A stretch of DNA of 64,000 nucleotides. Origin: Microcella alkalica. Lineage in GTDB: Bacteria > Actinomycetota > Actinomycetes > Actinomycetales > Microbacteriaceae. A program made the translations under genes and the position numbers. Positions 1 to 9,210 of this stretch are shown here, piece by piece. A model generated the notes under the pieces. The model worked only from the letters and a program-made list of their open reading frames with translations. It searched no databases and was not told the DNA's origin. Each line of letters starts with the position of its first letter. Positions within the stretch are counted from its first letter, which is position 1. Location: NCBI RefSeq assembly GCF_014137945.1, contig NZ_JACGWX010000001.1, forward strand, positions 124,001 through 188,000. Reading direction: 5' to 3'.

Positions 1-542
1 TGTCGAACCACGGCACCGGCTGGGTGCGCATGGAGTTCCTGGTCCCGAGCCGCGGCCTCATCGGATTCCGCACCGAGTTCCTCACCACGACCCGAGGCAC
101 CGGCATCGCGAACGCCATCTCGCATGGCTACGAGCCGTGGGCCGGGTCCATTCAGTCGCGCAACAACGGCTCGATCGTTGCCGACCGCGCGGGCGTCGTC
201 ACAAGCAACGCGATGATGACCTTGCAGGAGCGCATGTCGTTCTTCGTGAACCCCACCGAGGAGGTCTACGAGGGCATGGTCGTCGGCGAGAACTCGCGGG
301 CCGACGACATGGACGTCAACATCACCAAGGAGAAGAAGCTCAACAACATCCGCTCCTCCACCGCGGAGGAGCTGGAGCGACTCACACCTCCCCGTCAGCT
401 CACGCTGGAGGAATGCCTCGAGTTCGCCCGCGAGGACGAGTGCGTCGAGGTCACGCCCGAGAAGGTGCGTATCCGCAAGGTCGAGCTCGACCAGACCCTG
501 CGCGCCCGCGCGACCTCCCGCCTCAAGAAGCAGAACGCCTGA
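1..542 (+). CDS. typA: BipA/TypA ribosome-associated GTPase, C-terminal part (5' end outside window)
   Basis: This is the C-terminal portion of a TypA/BipA translational GTPase, a ribosome-binding factor related to EF-G that takes part in stress adaptation and ribosome assembly. The reading frame is already open at the window edge. The segment VPSRGLIGFRTEFLT followed by THGTG-type and YEGMVVGENSR motifs is characteristic of the EF-G-like domain V and BipA-specific C-terminal domain. The GTPase domain lies upstream of the window. The stop is followed after 14 nt by a lipoprotein gene with its own ribosome-binding site. Identification is firm from the C-terminal motifs; only completeness cannot be judged. 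Confidence 0.93.
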   Translation, partial: SNHGTGWVRMEFLVPSRGLIGFRTEFLTTTRGTGIANAISHGYEPWAGSIQSRNNGSIVADRAGVVTSNAMMTLQERMSFFVNPTEEVYEGMVVGENSRADDMDVNITKEKKLNNIRSSTAEELERLTPPRQLTLEECLEFAREDECVEVTPEKVRIRKVELDQTLRARATSRLKKQNA

Positions 543-556
543 CCCGAGGAGCACCC

Positions 557-1066
557 ATGCGCCGACCTCCCCACCGTCTCGCCGCCACTCTCGCCGCCGC
601 TCTCGTCGGTGCGCTCGCCCTCGGGGCGAGCGGCTGCGCGACGGGCACGCCGCTCGACGACATCGTCGAGGGGCTCGTCGACCAGGGCGTCGAGCAGATC
701 ACCTCCGGCATCGACGAGTCCGTCCGCGGTCTCGTCGATGACGTGCTCGGCGGCGTCGAGTTGTCGACCGACGGCGAGCCGCCCGCGAGCTTCCCGCGCG
801 AGGTGCCGCTCGTCGGCGACGTCCTCGGCGGAGGAGCGGGCCCCGACAGCACCGGCTGGGTCGTCCGCACGCGCATCGACGACGCGGGCGCGTTCGCCGC
901 GGCCGCCGCGGCCCTCGAGGGAGCGGGATTCGCCGCGAGCGGCGTCTCGAGCGACACCGATAGCGGGTACGGCGCGTTCACGTCGAGCGCGTACCGCGTC
1001 GACCTGTCGGTCGCGACGGATGCCCAGGGCGAGGTCACGGCGACGTACGTCGTCACGCCGGCCTGA
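557..1066 (+). CDS. Predicted lipoprotein of unknown function
   Basis: A 169-residue protein with a basic N-terminus (MRRPPHR), a hydrophobic stretch and a lipobox-like LGASGC at about residues 22-27, so export and lipidation at the cysteine are likely. The mature part is acidic and has no domain I recognise. Its C-terminal half (from about residue 95) alternates hydrophobic and charged residues and looks like a small alpha/beta fold. The ATG was chosen because a GAGGAG ribosome-binding site sits 6 nt upstream and the signal peptide begins there; the frame extends further upstream inside typA but that part is a GC-driven shadow. It may be co-transcribed with typA. Confidence 0.8.
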   Translation: MRRPPHRLAATLAAALVGALALGASGCATGTPLDDIVEGLVDQGVEQITSGIDESVRGLVDDVLGGVELSTDGEPPASFPREVPLVGDVLGGGAGPDSTGWVVRTRIDDAGAFAAAAAALEGAGFAASGVSSDTDSGYGAFTSSAYRVDLSVATDAQGEVTATYVVTPA

Positions 1067-1166
1067 GCATCCGCCCGATGGTCGGCGATCGCCGGTGCTC
1101 GCGTCCCCGACCGCGCACTCGATGCATTCGCATGAAGCTGGACTGCACAGAAGGTAGGCTCTCGCC

Positions 1167-1946
1167 GTGAAGATCGCCCGATTCAGCACCGACGGATCCC
1201 CCCGGTACGGCATCGTCGACGACGATGAGCTCGTCGTGCTCACGGGCGACCCGATGTACCACGGCTACGACACGTCGGGCGAGCGCGTGCCGCTGTCGGA
1301 TGCGAGAATCCTCGCACCGGTCATCCCGCGCTCGAAGGTGGTGTGCGTGGGCATGAACTACGCGGCGCACCGACGCGAGATGGGCCACGAGGGCCCGGAG
1401 ACCCCGCTCATCTTCCTCAAGCCCAACACCGCGGTCGTCGGCCCCGGCGACCCGATCGTCATTCCGCCCGTCGAGGGGCGCATCGTGCACGAGGGCGAGC
1501 TGGCGCTCGTGATCGGCTCGGTCGCCAAGCGGGTGAAGGCCGAGAACTGGCGCGACGTCGTCTTCGGAGTGACGATCGCCAACGACGTCTCGGCGCGTGA
1601 CGTCATGTTCGCCGACGGCCAGTGGGCGCGCGCGAAGGGCTACGACACGTTCTGCCCGCTCGGCCCGTTCATCGACACCGAGCTCGACCCCACGAACCTC
1701 GAGATAGAGACGTTCGTCGACGGCGAGCTTCGCCGCAAGGGCAACACGGGCGACCTCCTTCACACCATTCCTCAGCTCATCGAGTTCATCAGCGACGTGT
1801 GGACCCTCCTGCCCGGCGACCTCATCCTCACGGGAACCCCCGACGGGCTCGGCGGCTTCGTCGACGGTCAGACGATCGACATCACGATCGAGGGTCTCGG
1901 CACGCTCAGCAACCCCGCGAAGAACCGCGACGACCGCGACTACTGA
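1167..1946 (+). CDS. Fumarylacetoacetate hydrolase (FAH) family protein
   Basis: A 259-residue FAH-superfamily enzyme, a metal-dependent C-C bond hydrolase, decarboxylase or isomerase acting on 2-oxo acids. The metal-site signatures are visible: IVHEGELALVIG with two glutamates and the NDVSARD segment, followed by KGYDTFCPLGPF. The C-terminal LILTGTPDGLG is also typical. Substrate cannot be told from sequence; catechol meta-cleavage products or oxaloacetate are possible. FAH genes commonly precede gltX in actinobacteria, and here gltX follows after two inserted genes. A TAGGCT box at 1155-1160 lies 6 nt before the GTG, so the mRNA is probably leaderless. Confidence 0.92.
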   Translation: MKIARFSTDGSPRYGIVDDDELVVLTGDPMYHGYDTSGERVPLSDARILAPVIPRSKVVCVGMNYAAHRREMGHEGPETPLIFLKPNTAVVGPGDPIVIPPVEGRIVHEGELALVIGSVAKRVKAENWRDVVFGVTIANDVSARDVMFADGQWARAKGYDTFCPLGPFIDTELDPTNLEIETFVDGELRRKGNTGDLLHTIPQLIEFISDVWTLLPGDLILTGTPDGLGGFVDGQTIDITIEGLGTLSNPAKNRDDRDY

Positions 1947-2006
1947 TCGGGGCCTCCGGCCCATGCGGCCCATACGGCGGATGCGCGGCAGGAGCATGAT
2001 GGAGCC

Positions 2007-3296
2007 ATGAGCTCCGTCCCCCCGGTAACGGCGGACGCGCCCGCCGTCGCTCCAGTGATGGATGTCGCGGCCGTCCAGCGCCGGGTCCGCTCGACGCTCA
2101 TGGTCGGGCAGGTGCTCGCCGGCCTCGGCATGGGATCGACGCTGAGCATCGGAGCGATCCTCGCCGCCGAGGTATCCGGGTCGCCCGCCTACAGCGGGCT
2201 CGCGGCGACCGCGGTCACCCTCGGCGCCGCGCTCGCGGCGATCCCGCTCGCCCGACTCGCCGGCCGGTTCGGCCGCGCGCCCGCGCTCGCCGTCGGCGCC
2301 CTCGCGGCCGCGACCGGCGCCGTGCTCGCGATCGTCGCTGCGGGCCTGCCGAGCTTCCCGCTGCTGCTCGGGGCGATCGTGCTCATCGGCGTCGGCACGG
2401 CCGTGAACCTGCAGTCGCGGTTCGCCGCCGCCGACCTCGCGGCTCCTGCGACGCGGGGCCGCGACCTCTCGCTCGTCGTGTGGGCGACTACCGTCGGCGC
2501 GGTGAGCGGCCCCAACCTCATCGGCCCGGGCGAGCAGCTCGGCGCCGCGATCGGGCTACCGCCGCTCTCGGGGCCGTTCCTCTTCACCGTCGTCGCCCAG
2601 GCGCTCGCTGCGGCCCTCTACCTCGTCGCGCTCCGCCCCGACCCCCTGCGGCTCGCGCTTCGACTCGCACGCGATGCCGCCGCCGCGGCGACAGCGGCGG
2701 GGGAGTCGGCAACGGGAGCGGCGCGCAGCGACCGCGCGGGCATCCGGCTCGCCCTCATCGCGCTCGCCCTCAGCCACGCGACGATGGTGAGCGTCATGGC
2801 GATGACGCCCGTGCACCTCACCGACCACGGGGCGAGCCTCGTAGTCGTCGGCTTCACGATCAGCCTTCACATCGCGGGCATGTACGCCCTCTCGCCCGTG
2901 TTCGGCATCCTCGCCGACCGGCTCGGCCGGTGGTGGACGATCCTCGTCGGGCAGGCGCTCCTCGTCGCGAGCCTGCTCTTCACTGCGCTCGGCGCCGAGA
3001 GCGAGGTAGCCGTCGTTACGGGGCTGATCCTCCTCGGCCTCGGCTGGAGCGCCGCGACCGTCGCGGGCAGCGCGTTGCTCACCGAGTCGACCGCGCCCCA
3101 GCGGCGCACGGTCATCCAGGGTCGCAGCGACCTGTTCATGAGCGGCAGCGGTGCGGTCGGGGGCCTGCTCGCCGGGCCGGTGCTCGCCACGTCGGGGTAC
3201 GCGGGGCTGTCGCTCGCGGCGATGGCGCTCGTGGCGGCGGTCGTGGCGACGCTGGTCGCGAATCGCCGAGGCCGCGCTGGGCCGACCACCTCCTAG
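2007..3296 (+). CDS. Major facilitator superfamily transporter
   Basis: A 429-residue integral membrane protein with about twelve hydrophobic helices and a central cytoplasmic loop near residues 215-245 (AAAATAAGESATG). LADRLGRWW between helices 8 and 9 matches the MFS motif A that joins cytoplasmic loops, and RLAGRFGR repeats it after helix 2. The high Gly/Ala content and overall length fit the drug:proton antiporter type. Substrate is unknown. The ATG at 2007 is preceded by GGAG. It lies between the FAH gene and gltX, where other actinobacteria often have no gene, so it is probably a lineage-specific insertion. Confidence 0.88.
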   Translation: MSSVPPVTADAPAVAPVMDVAAVQRRVRSTLMVGQVLAGLGMGSTLSIGAILAAEVSGSPAYSGLAATAVTLGAALAAIPLARLAGRFGRAPALAVGALAAATGAVLAIVAAGLPSFPLLLGAIVLIGVGTAVNLQSRFAAADLAAPATRGRDLSLVVWATTVGAVSGPNLIGPGEQLGAAIGLPPLSGPFLFTVVAQALAAALYLVALRPDPLRLALRLARDAAAAATAAGESATGAARSDRAGIRLALIALALSHATMVSVMAMTPVHLTDHGASLVVVGFTISLHIAGMYALSPVFGILADRLGRWWTILVGQALLVASLLFTALGAESEVAVVTGLILLGLGWSAATVAGSALLTESTAPQRRTVIQGRSDLFMSGSGAVGGLLAGPVLATSGYAGLSLAAMALVAAVVATLVANRRGRAGPTTS

Positions 3297-3417
3297 GTCA
3301 GCGCGCCGACGACCACGGGGGCCACGTTCGGGGGCGTGCCCGTCGCGCGGCGTCGACGCAGGCTGATCGCATGTCGCGACAGGGGGTCGCGGCGTGCAGC
3401 CAGGCTCGGGGGATCCC

Positions 3418-4532
3418 GTGAGACAGCAGTTCGGCCTTGCCACCGTCGGAGTGGTGCTCATGTCGGCGCTGGTCTCGACTCCGTCGGGGAGCGCGCAACC
3501 GGGCGGCGCGGCTGCCGAGGCGAGCCAGACGCGGTCGGTGCCTGCGGCTGTCGGCAGTGCGCTCGAGTCGACTGCGGCGTCCCTGCCGAGTGCCGGCATA
3601 GCTCTCAGCGAGCGAGCGCTGATCCTGCGGAATACGAACGAGCTCCGGGCCGCGAACGGGCTCTCACCCCTGCGCCTCAACCATGCGCTCAACGACGTCG
3701 CGCAGGATTGGGCCGAGAAGCAGGCGGCGAGCGGGGTCATGAAACATCGCGTCGGCCTCGCATCGCTGTACCCCGCCGGGTGGTCGCGGGCGGCCGAGAA
3801 CGTGGCGATGGGCTACCAGCCCGGCTCTGTCCTGGATGCCTGGGCGGCATCGACCGGGCACCGCGCCAATCTTCTCTCCTCGAACACGGACACCGGCATC
3901 GGCGCGGCTAGAGACGCTCGGGGCCGCTGGTTCTACACGCAGAACTTCGGTCGATACGCCAGCGCGCCGCCGCCGGTGCCCGGGTCGATGAACCGGATCG
4001 CCGGTCCGGACCGATACGCCGTCTCCGCGCAGACGTCGGCTCGAACCTTTCCGGCAGGAGCGTCCACCGTGTATGTGGCCTCCGGTGCGAACTTCCCGGA
4101 TGCGCTGAGCGCCTCGGCCCTCGCGGGAGCCGCACGCGGCCCGCTCCTCCTGGTCGCCCCGGATTCCGTCCCCCAGGCAGTGCTCACAGAGCTGCGGCGC
4201 CTGTCCCCTGCCCGGGTCGTCGTTGCCGGCGGACCGGGCTCGGTCAAGCGACTCCGTGGTCGCCGTCCTCCGAACGGTCGTCGCCCGCGTCGACCGCATC
4301 TCCGGAGCCGACCGCTACGAGGTCTCGCGCCGTCTCGCCGTCGATGCCTACGGCGTCACCGGGGCGCCGACGGTGTTCGTGGCGACCGGGTCGGGATTCG
4401 CCGACGCTCTCGTCGCGCTGCATCCCGGCGTCCGTGCACAGCGCGATCAGCGCGCAAGCACCGGCCGACATCGTGCTGCTCGGCGGGCATGCGACGCTCG
4501 CCCCGACGGTGGCCGGCTTCTACCGCTGCTGA
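3418..4532 (+). pseudogene. Secreted CAP-domain protein with cell-wall-binding (CWB2) repeats, frameshifted twice
   Basis: The GTG at 3418 follows a GGGGGAT ribosome-binding site and starts a signal peptide (VRQQFGLATVGVVLMSALVS). A CAP/SCP domain follows (RNTNELRAANGLSPLRLN, then AAENVAMGYQ and TGHRANLLSS), then a cell-wall-binding repeat 2 module (RIAGPDRYAVSAQTSARTF to VVVAGGPGSV). At 4246-4247 one extra A shifts the frame. The second CWB2 repeat continues in the next frame (DRISGADRYEVSRRLAVD) until about 4410-4420. There a second shift, with loss of about 20-30 residues, leads to the final ADIVLLGGHATLAPTVAGFYRC. As read, translation would run into unrelated sequence after residue 276. 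The CAP domain itself is intact, so a truncated secreted protein could still be made. Confidence 0.8.
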
Positions 4533-4568
4533 GCGCCGGCTGCCTGCCCGCCGGTAGGATCGCAGGCG

Positions 4569-6068
4569 ATGACCTCCCCCGCCTTCTCCACCGCCACGGG
4601 CAGCGATGTCCGCGTGCGCTTCTGCCCTTCCCCGACCGGGACGCCCCACGTCGGCCTCGTGCGCACCGCCCTGTTCAACTGGGCGTACGCGCGCCACACG
4701 GGCGGGAAGCTCATCTTCCGCATCGAGGACACCGACACGGCCCGCGACAGCGAGGAGAGTTATCACCAGCTCCTCGACGCCCTGCGATGGCTGGGCATCG
4801 ACTGGGACGAGGGCGTCGAGGTCGGCGGACCGCACGCTCCTTATCGCCAATCGCAGCGCGGCGAGATCTATGGCGAAGTCATCGAGCGGCTGACGGATGC
4901 CGGGCACCTGTACGAGTCGTACCTCACGCCCGATGAGATCGAGGCCCGCAACATCGCCGCGGGCCGCGACCCGAAGATGGGCTACGACAACGCCGAGCGC
5001 GAGCTCACCGACGAGCAGCGCGAGGCGTACCGTTCCGAGGGTCGTCAGCCCGCGCTGCGCCTCCGCGTGCCGGACACGGCGCTGAGCTTCACCGATCTGG
5101 TGCGCGGCGACATCACCTTCCCCGAGGGCAGCTTCGTCGACTTCGTCGTCGTGCGGCCGAACGGCGCCCCGCTCTACACGTTCGTGAATCCCGTCGACGA
5201 CGCGCTCATGGGTGTGACGCACGTCCTCCGCGGCGAGGATCTGCTGTCGTCCACACCGCGGCAGATCGCGCTCTACCACGCGCTCATCGACATCGGCGTT
5301 GCCGAGGCCATCCCGCAGTTCGGACACCTGCCCTTCGTCATGGGGGAGGGCAACAAGAAGCTCAGCAAGCGCGACCCGGAGTCGAACCTCTTCCACCACC
5401 GCGACCGCGGGTTCATCCCCGAGGGCCTGCTCAACTACCTGTCGCTCCTGGGCTGGTCGCTCAGCCACGACCGCGACGTCTTCACCCTCGAGGAGCTCAT
5501 CGCCGCCTTCGACGTGCGCGACGTCAACCCGAACCCCGCGCGGTTCGACCAGAAGAAGGCCGAGGCCATCAACGGAGACCACGTGCGGCGGCTGCCCCTC
5601 GACGAGTTCGTCGAGCGGAGCATCCCCTACTGCAGCGGCGCCGGCCTGTTCAACGACGTCCCGCGCCCGAAGGAGCGCGACCTGCTCGCGAAGGCCGCGC
5701 CCCTCGTGCAGGAGCGCGTCGGACTTCTGGGCGAGGTGCCGAGAATGGTCGGCTTCCTGTTCACCGACGATGACGAACTCGAGATCGAGGCGGATGCTCG
5801 AGCCTCGCTCGATGCCGACGCGGCCGCCGTGCTCGACGCCGGCATCGGCGCGCTCGAGTGGCTCGAGGAGTTCACGCCGGAGGGCATCGAGGCCGCCCTG
5901 CGCGAGGCGCTCATCGACGGCCTCGGCCTCAAGCCGCGACTCGCGTTCGGCCCGCTGCGCGTCGCCGTCTCGGGTCGACGGGTGAGCCCGCCGCTGTTCG
6001 AGTCGATGGAGCTCCTCGGGCGCGACTCGACCCTCGCCCGCCTGAGGGCGCTCCGCGCGACGCTCTAG
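4569..6068 (+). CDS. gltX: Glutamyl-tRNA synthetase
   Basis: A 499-residue class I aminoacyl-tRNA synthetase that charges tRNA with glutamate. The ATP-binding HIGH-type signature is [12 protein letters not shown] (residues 19-30), the class I KMSKS equivalent is KLSKRDPE near residue 260, and the C-terminal helical domain that reads the anticodon is present. Because gatC and gatA occur later in this window, the organism probably uses a non-discriminating GluRS that also misacylates tRNA-Gln, which the GatCAB amidotransferase then corrects. A TAGGAT box at 4555-4560 lies 8 nt before the ATG, so the message may be leaderless. Length and motifs are normal for bacterial GluRS. Confidence 0.97.
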   Translation: MTSPAFSTATGSDVRVRFCPSPTGTPHVGLVRTALFNWAYARHTGGKLIFRIEDTDTARDSEESYHQLLDALRWLGIDWDEGVEVGGPHAPYRQSQRGEIYGEVIERLTDAGHLYESYLTPDEIEARNIAAGRDPKMGYDNAERELTDEQREAYRSEGRQPALRLRVPDTALSFTDLVRGDITFPEGSFVDFVVVRPNGAPLYTFVNPVDDALMGVTHVLRGEDLLSSTPRQIALYHALIDIGVAEAIPQFGHLPFVMGEGNKKLSKRDPESNLFHHRDRGFIPEGLLNYLSLLGWSLSHDRDVFTLEELIAAFDVRDVNPNPARFDQKKAEAINGDHVRRLPLDEFVERSIPYCSGAGLFNDVPRPKERDLLAKAAPLVQERVGLLGEVPRMVGFLFTDDDELEIEADARASLDADAAAVLDAGIGALEWLEEFTPEGIEAALREALIDGLGLKPRLAFGPLRVAVSGRRVSPPLFESMELLGRDSTLARLRALRATL

Positions 6069-6110
6069 CCCGGCCATCCCGGCGCCCCCGGATCGAGCCG
6101 CGTCGACCAA

Positions 6111-6184
6111 ATGAAGGGAGCGGCGGCCCTGGCGACGGCGTGTCGTGTGCGACACGCCGCTGCGCAGGGTGTCCCGCCCTTCAT
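6111..6184. repeat. Long interrupted palindrome between convergent genes
   Basis: Between the ends of gltX and the cytochrome gene, the outer arms ATGAAGGG (6111-6118) and CCCTTCAT (6177-6184) are perfect complements. An inner 9-bp perfect stem, GGCGTGTCG (6137-6145) with CGACACGCC (6150-6158), has a TGTG loop, and CCCT/AGGG pair in between. It could act as a two-way transcription terminator although no T-run follows, or be a REP-like element. Confidence 0.6.
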
Positions 6185-6228
6185 GTGGGACGACCCCGTC
6201 GCGTTGCGGCCGGAACGCCCGAGGTCGG

Positions 6229-7185
6229 CTACGGCCGGTGCGCCTCCTTCGGCGCGGCAGGGGGCGCGGGCATGACCCGCACGTCGGCGACCCTCTGCGC
6301 GATCGCGATCTGTGCGGGGGGCCGCAGGAGCACCCAGGCCGCCGCCATGACGCCGGTGGAGAGAGCGAAGAGCCCGACGCCGAGCCAGCTCTCGGCGTCG
6401 TCGATCCCTGCGTAGATGGCGTTGAGGTTGCCGCGCGCGCCCGTGAGGAGGACGAGCGCGACGTGCGCGACGGTGAACGCCAGGAAGTACCAGAGCACCA
6501 GGCCGTGGGTGCGCCGAGCCGCCCGGTCGGAGAGCGGCCCGCGGGCGCGCATCCACCGATCCGGCCACACGGGTGAGAGCCGCAGCCCGGTGAGAGTCGC
6601 GAGCGGTGCGGCGATGACGACCGTCGCGGCGTAGAAGAGCTGCTGCAGGCTGTTGTACCGGGCCCAGCTGTCGTGGGCGGGCCAGTCGAGGGCGAGGTAC
6701 TGTACGGCCGCCGAGACCGCGTGGGGGATGACTGCGAGGTCGGTGGGAATGAGACGCTGCCAGTGTCCGCTGGCGAACAGGGCGACGAGGTAGATGAGTC
6801 CCGTGATCACCCACAGGGTGTCGACGACGAGATGCCACCACGTGTGGAGGCCGAGGCGCGATGGGCTCTTCGCCGCGAGTGGGCCCGTCGTGCGCCTCGT
6901 GACGAACGCGGGCGGTCGCCGACCGGTGCGCAGGTGCAGACCGGAGCTCACGATGAACAGCAGGAGGAAGGCACTGAGCCAGTGCGTCCAGCGCAGCCAC
7001 GCGGGGAATCCGTCGGGTGTGCCGGGCGGCGGGTCGTACGAGCCGGGGTAGTCGGCGACGAAGGATGCCCCGCTAGGGCTCTCGAGGAACGCGCGCGCCG
7101 CGATCATCGCGGCCGCGAGCACGACCAGAGCCGCGACGACCGCGAGCACGACCGCACGGCGGCGGAGGGCGGTCGGGCGCGGCAC
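6229..7185 (-). CDS. Membrane-bound cytochrome b-like protein (cytochrome b561/formate dehydrogenase gamma type)
   Basis: About 318 residues with an N-terminal anchor and four to five further membrane helices. Histidines lie in or at helices in RWTHWLSAFLLL, GLHTWWHLVVD and RTHGLVLWYFLAFTVAHVALV, as expected for di-haem cytochrome b subunits that pass electrons to or from membrane oxidoreductases. No catalytic partner gene is adjacent, so its redox partner is unknown; a periplasmic molybdopterin enzyme encoded elsewhere would be typical. The GTG at 7185 was preferred over the one at 7194 because a TACGGT box (7198-7193 on this strand) lies 7 nt upstream, the leaderless arrangement common here. 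It is transcribed divergently from the next gene. Confidence 0.82.
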   Translation of the reverse strand: MPRPTALRRRAVVLAVVAALVVLAAAMIAARAFLESPSGASFVADYPGSYDPPPGTPDGFPAWLRWTHWLSAFLLLFIVSSGLHLRTGRRPPAFVTRRTTGPLAAKSPSRLGLHTWWHLVVDTLWVITGLIYLVALFASGHWQRLIPTDLAVIPHAVSAAVQYLALDWPAHDSWARYNSLQQLFYAATVVIAAPLATLTGLRLSPVWPDRWMRARGPLSDRAARRTHGLVLWYFLAFTVAHVALVLLTGARGNLNAIYAGIDDAESWLGVGLFALSTGVMAAAWVLLRPPAQIAIAQRVADVRVMPAPPAAPKEAHRP

Positions 7186-7270
7186 GTGCTCCACCGTATC
7201 GCCCTGTCGGGGGGCAGGCGCTGGGGGAGGGGTGGGCGGGGGCTCGGCGCGACGCGGCTAGGGTGGTCCG

Positions 7271-7942
7271 GTGTCTGACTTCCCCTCGAGAGTGCCCGAG
7301 TGGGTGCGATGGATCCCCGCAGTCGTCCTGAGCGCGATCATCATCGCTGCGGTGGCCTTCGCCGCCTCGCAGGGGCCGCGCCTCGCGGCGGGACCGGGGC
7401 CCGCCGAGACGAACGAGGTCGACGACCTCAACTTCTCGGTGTTCACCGACGAGGGCCTCGCGTTCATCGAGGAGCAGCGCATCCCGCGCATCGATCTGCG
7501 CGAGATCCCCATCGAGGCGGAGTCGCTCGGGCTGCCCGCCAGCGGCGAGGTCGTCATCGGCCCCCACGAGCAGGATCTCGACTACCGGCTCGTGCTGCTC
7601 GCCTCCGGCGGCGACGGCGGCGCGCGATTCACGACGTGGACGTTCACGATCGCGACGGAGGCGGGGGAGGTGCGCGAGCTGCGCGTGGCGCCGCCCCGGG
7701 AGATCACGTTCGGCACTTTCCGCGACGTCGAGGCGTTCGCGGTCGAGTCGGCCGAGCGCTTCGGCTATGCACCGATCGCCGACGGCACGCTCCTCGAGCT
7801 CGTGCTCGCGGCGCAGGAGAGCGGCCAGCCCGAGACGACACGGACGGAGTCCGGCGATCGGATCGGGCTTCCGACGCACCTGGAGATCACGTGCACGGGC
7901 GAGGCGTTCTGCGAGTCGGTCTTCGTCATCGCCGTCGAATGA
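7271..7942 (+). CDS. Membrane-anchored protein of unknown function
   Basis: A 223-residue protein with one membrane helix at about residues 14-33 (IPAVVLSAIIIAAVAFAA) and an exported or cytoplasmic acidic domain rich in beta-type sequence. I recognise no family. Two cysteines near the C-terminus (ITCTGEAFC) might form a disulfide if the domain is outside. The GTG start is supported by a TAGGGT box at 7259-7264 six nt upstream. It is divergent from the cytochrome gene with only about 85 bp between them, so the two promoters may interact, and it precedes tRNA-Gln. Confidence 0.75.
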   Translation: MSDFPSRVPEWVRWIPAVVLSAIIIAAVAFAASQGPRLAAGPGPAETNEVDDLNFSVFTDEGLAFIEEQRIPRIDLREIPIEAESLGLPASGEVVIGPHEQDLDYRLVLLASGGDGGARFTTWTFTIATEAGEVRELRVAPPREITFGTFRDVEAFAVESAERFGYAPIADGTLLELVLAAQESGQPETTRTESGDRIGLPTHLEITCTGEAFCESVFVIAVE

Positions 7943-8075
7943 GCCGGTCGGGGCGGAGCGCGCGCCCGGTCGCAGGGCGCGTTCGTGCCCGCCCGACCGG
8001 TAGGGTAAACTCGCATCTCGGCCCGCCTAGCGGTGTCACGGAGTCACTGCAAGGCGCGAGCCCGCAGTACCCCGG

Positions 8076-8147
8076 TGGGGTATGGTGTAATTGGCAACAC
8101 GGCTGATTCTGGTTCAGTTGTTCTTGGTTCGAGTCCAGGTACCCCAG
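8076..8147 (+). tRNA. tRNA-Gln(CTG)
   Basis: A complete cloverleaf can be folded. The acceptor stem TGGGGTA (8076-8082) pairs with TACCCCA (8140-8146) with discriminator G8147. The anticodon stem GCTGA/TCAGT encloses the loop TTCTGGT with anticodon CTG, and the T-arm contains GGTTCGAGTCC. CCA is not encoded. The 5' flank TACCCC (8068-8073) is an inverted copy of the GGGGTA of the acceptor strand. Confidence 0.96.
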
Positions 8148-8157
8148 CGCTCTGAAG

Positions 8158-8180
8158 CCCCCGGTGATCCCGGGGGTTTC
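8158..8180 (+). terminator. Intrinsic terminator after tRNA-Gln
   Basis: The stem CCCCCGG (8158-8164) pairs with CCGGGGG (8170-8176) around a 5-nt loop and is followed by TTTC. The same stem with the same downstream GTTTCGTCGTCTCAG occurs after tRNA-Glu at 13495-13523, which supports a terminator role. Confidence 0.85.
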
Positions 8181-8239
8181 GTCGTCTCAGTGGACGTCGG
8201 GCGCCCGCGGAGCGGAGGCGGCGCGCGTACGCTCGACCC

Positions 8240-9196
8240 ATGCGATTAGGGGTCATCGACGTCGGCTCGAACACCGTTCACCTGCTCGTCGTCGACGCGC
8301 ACCCCGGCGCGAGCCCGGTGCCGTACCACTCCGAGCGGTCGACGCTGAGGCTCATGCGCTTCATCGACGACGACGGCGCGATCGTCGAGGAAGGGCAGCG
8401 GCTCCTCATCGAGGCGATCGTCAGCGCCGCCGCCACGGTCGCCGAGATCGGCGTCGACGACGTCATCTCGACCGCGACCTCGGCCATCCGCGAGGCGGCC
8501 AACGGCGAGGACGTCCTCGCCCGCATCGTCCGCGAGACCGGCGTCGAGCTCCAGGTGCTCTCGGGCGACGATGAGGCCCGCATCACGATGCTCGCCGTGC
8601 GGCGCTGGTTCGGCTGGTCGGCCGGCGAGATCCTGCTCTTCGACATCGGGGGCGGCTCGTTCGAGATCGCCCAGGGCGCCGACGAGTATCCGGATGCGCA
8701 GGTCTCCCTGCCGCTCGGGGCCGCGAGAGCGACCGTGCGCTTCCTCCGGGGCGACCCCCCGAATCGCGACGCGGTCTCGGCGCTGCGCGCGCACGCCCGC
8801 GCCGCCTTCACCGAGGCGCGCGACACTCTCTTCGCCGACCGGCCGAAGCCCACGCGCGTCGTCGGCACCTCGAAGACCATCCGCTCGCTCGGGCGACTGG
8901 TCGGCGGTCCGGCCGACCCTGTCACGGGCGCCCCGGCTCCGATCTACTACACGGGCCTCCGCGAGTGGGAGCCGACGCTGCGCGAGATGCCCTCCGACGT
9001 CCGGCAGTACCTTCCCGGCATCACGCCCGAGCGGGGCCCGCAGATCCTCGCTGGCGCCATCCTGCTGCGCACGGCGATGAAGGTCTTCGACGTGCCGACC
9101 CTCATCGTGTCGCCGTGGGCGCTGCGCGAGGGCATCGTCCTGCGCTACATCGACGCCCTCGATGCGCCGGGTCGGGTGCTGCCCGCGACGCCCTGA
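8240..9196 (+). CDS. Ppx/GppA family exopolyphosphatase / guanosine pentaphosphate phosphohydrolase
   Basis: A 318-residue sugar-kinase-fold phosphatase that removes terminal phosphates from polyphosphate or pppGpp in the cytoplasm. The phosphate-1 motif VIDVGSNTVHLLV is at residues 5-17 and the phosphate-2 motif LLFDIGGGSFEIA near residue 137. The protein has the short two-domain architecture without the C-terminal HD domain of long Ppx, as in actinobacterial Ppx1-type enzymes. Which of the two substrates is preferred cannot be read from the sequence. A TACGCT box at 8228-8233 lies 6 nt before the ATG, so a leaderless transcript is likely. A MerR gene follows after 50 bp. Confidence 0.92.
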   Translation: MRLGVIDVGSNTVHLLVVDAHPGASPVPYHSERSTLRLMRFIDDDGAIVEEGQRLLIEAIVSAAATVAEIGVDDVISTATSAIREAANGEDVLARIVRETGVELQVLSGDDEARITMLAVRRWFGWSAGEILLFDIGGGSFEIAQGADEYPDAQVSLPLGAARATVRFLRGDPPNRDAVSALRAHARAAFTEARDTLFADRPKPTRVVGTSKTIRSLGRLVGGPADPVTGAPAPIYYTGLREWEPTLREMPSDVRQYLPGITPERGPQILAGAILLRTAMKVFDVPTLIVSPWALREGIVLRYIDALDAPGRVLPATP

Positions 9197-9210
9197 CCTC
9201 CGTGCCGATA

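Noticed and set aside
4356-6155. A 599-codon minus frame
   Set aside because: Fully antisense to gltX, with arginine/glutamate-rich shadow composition and no motif.
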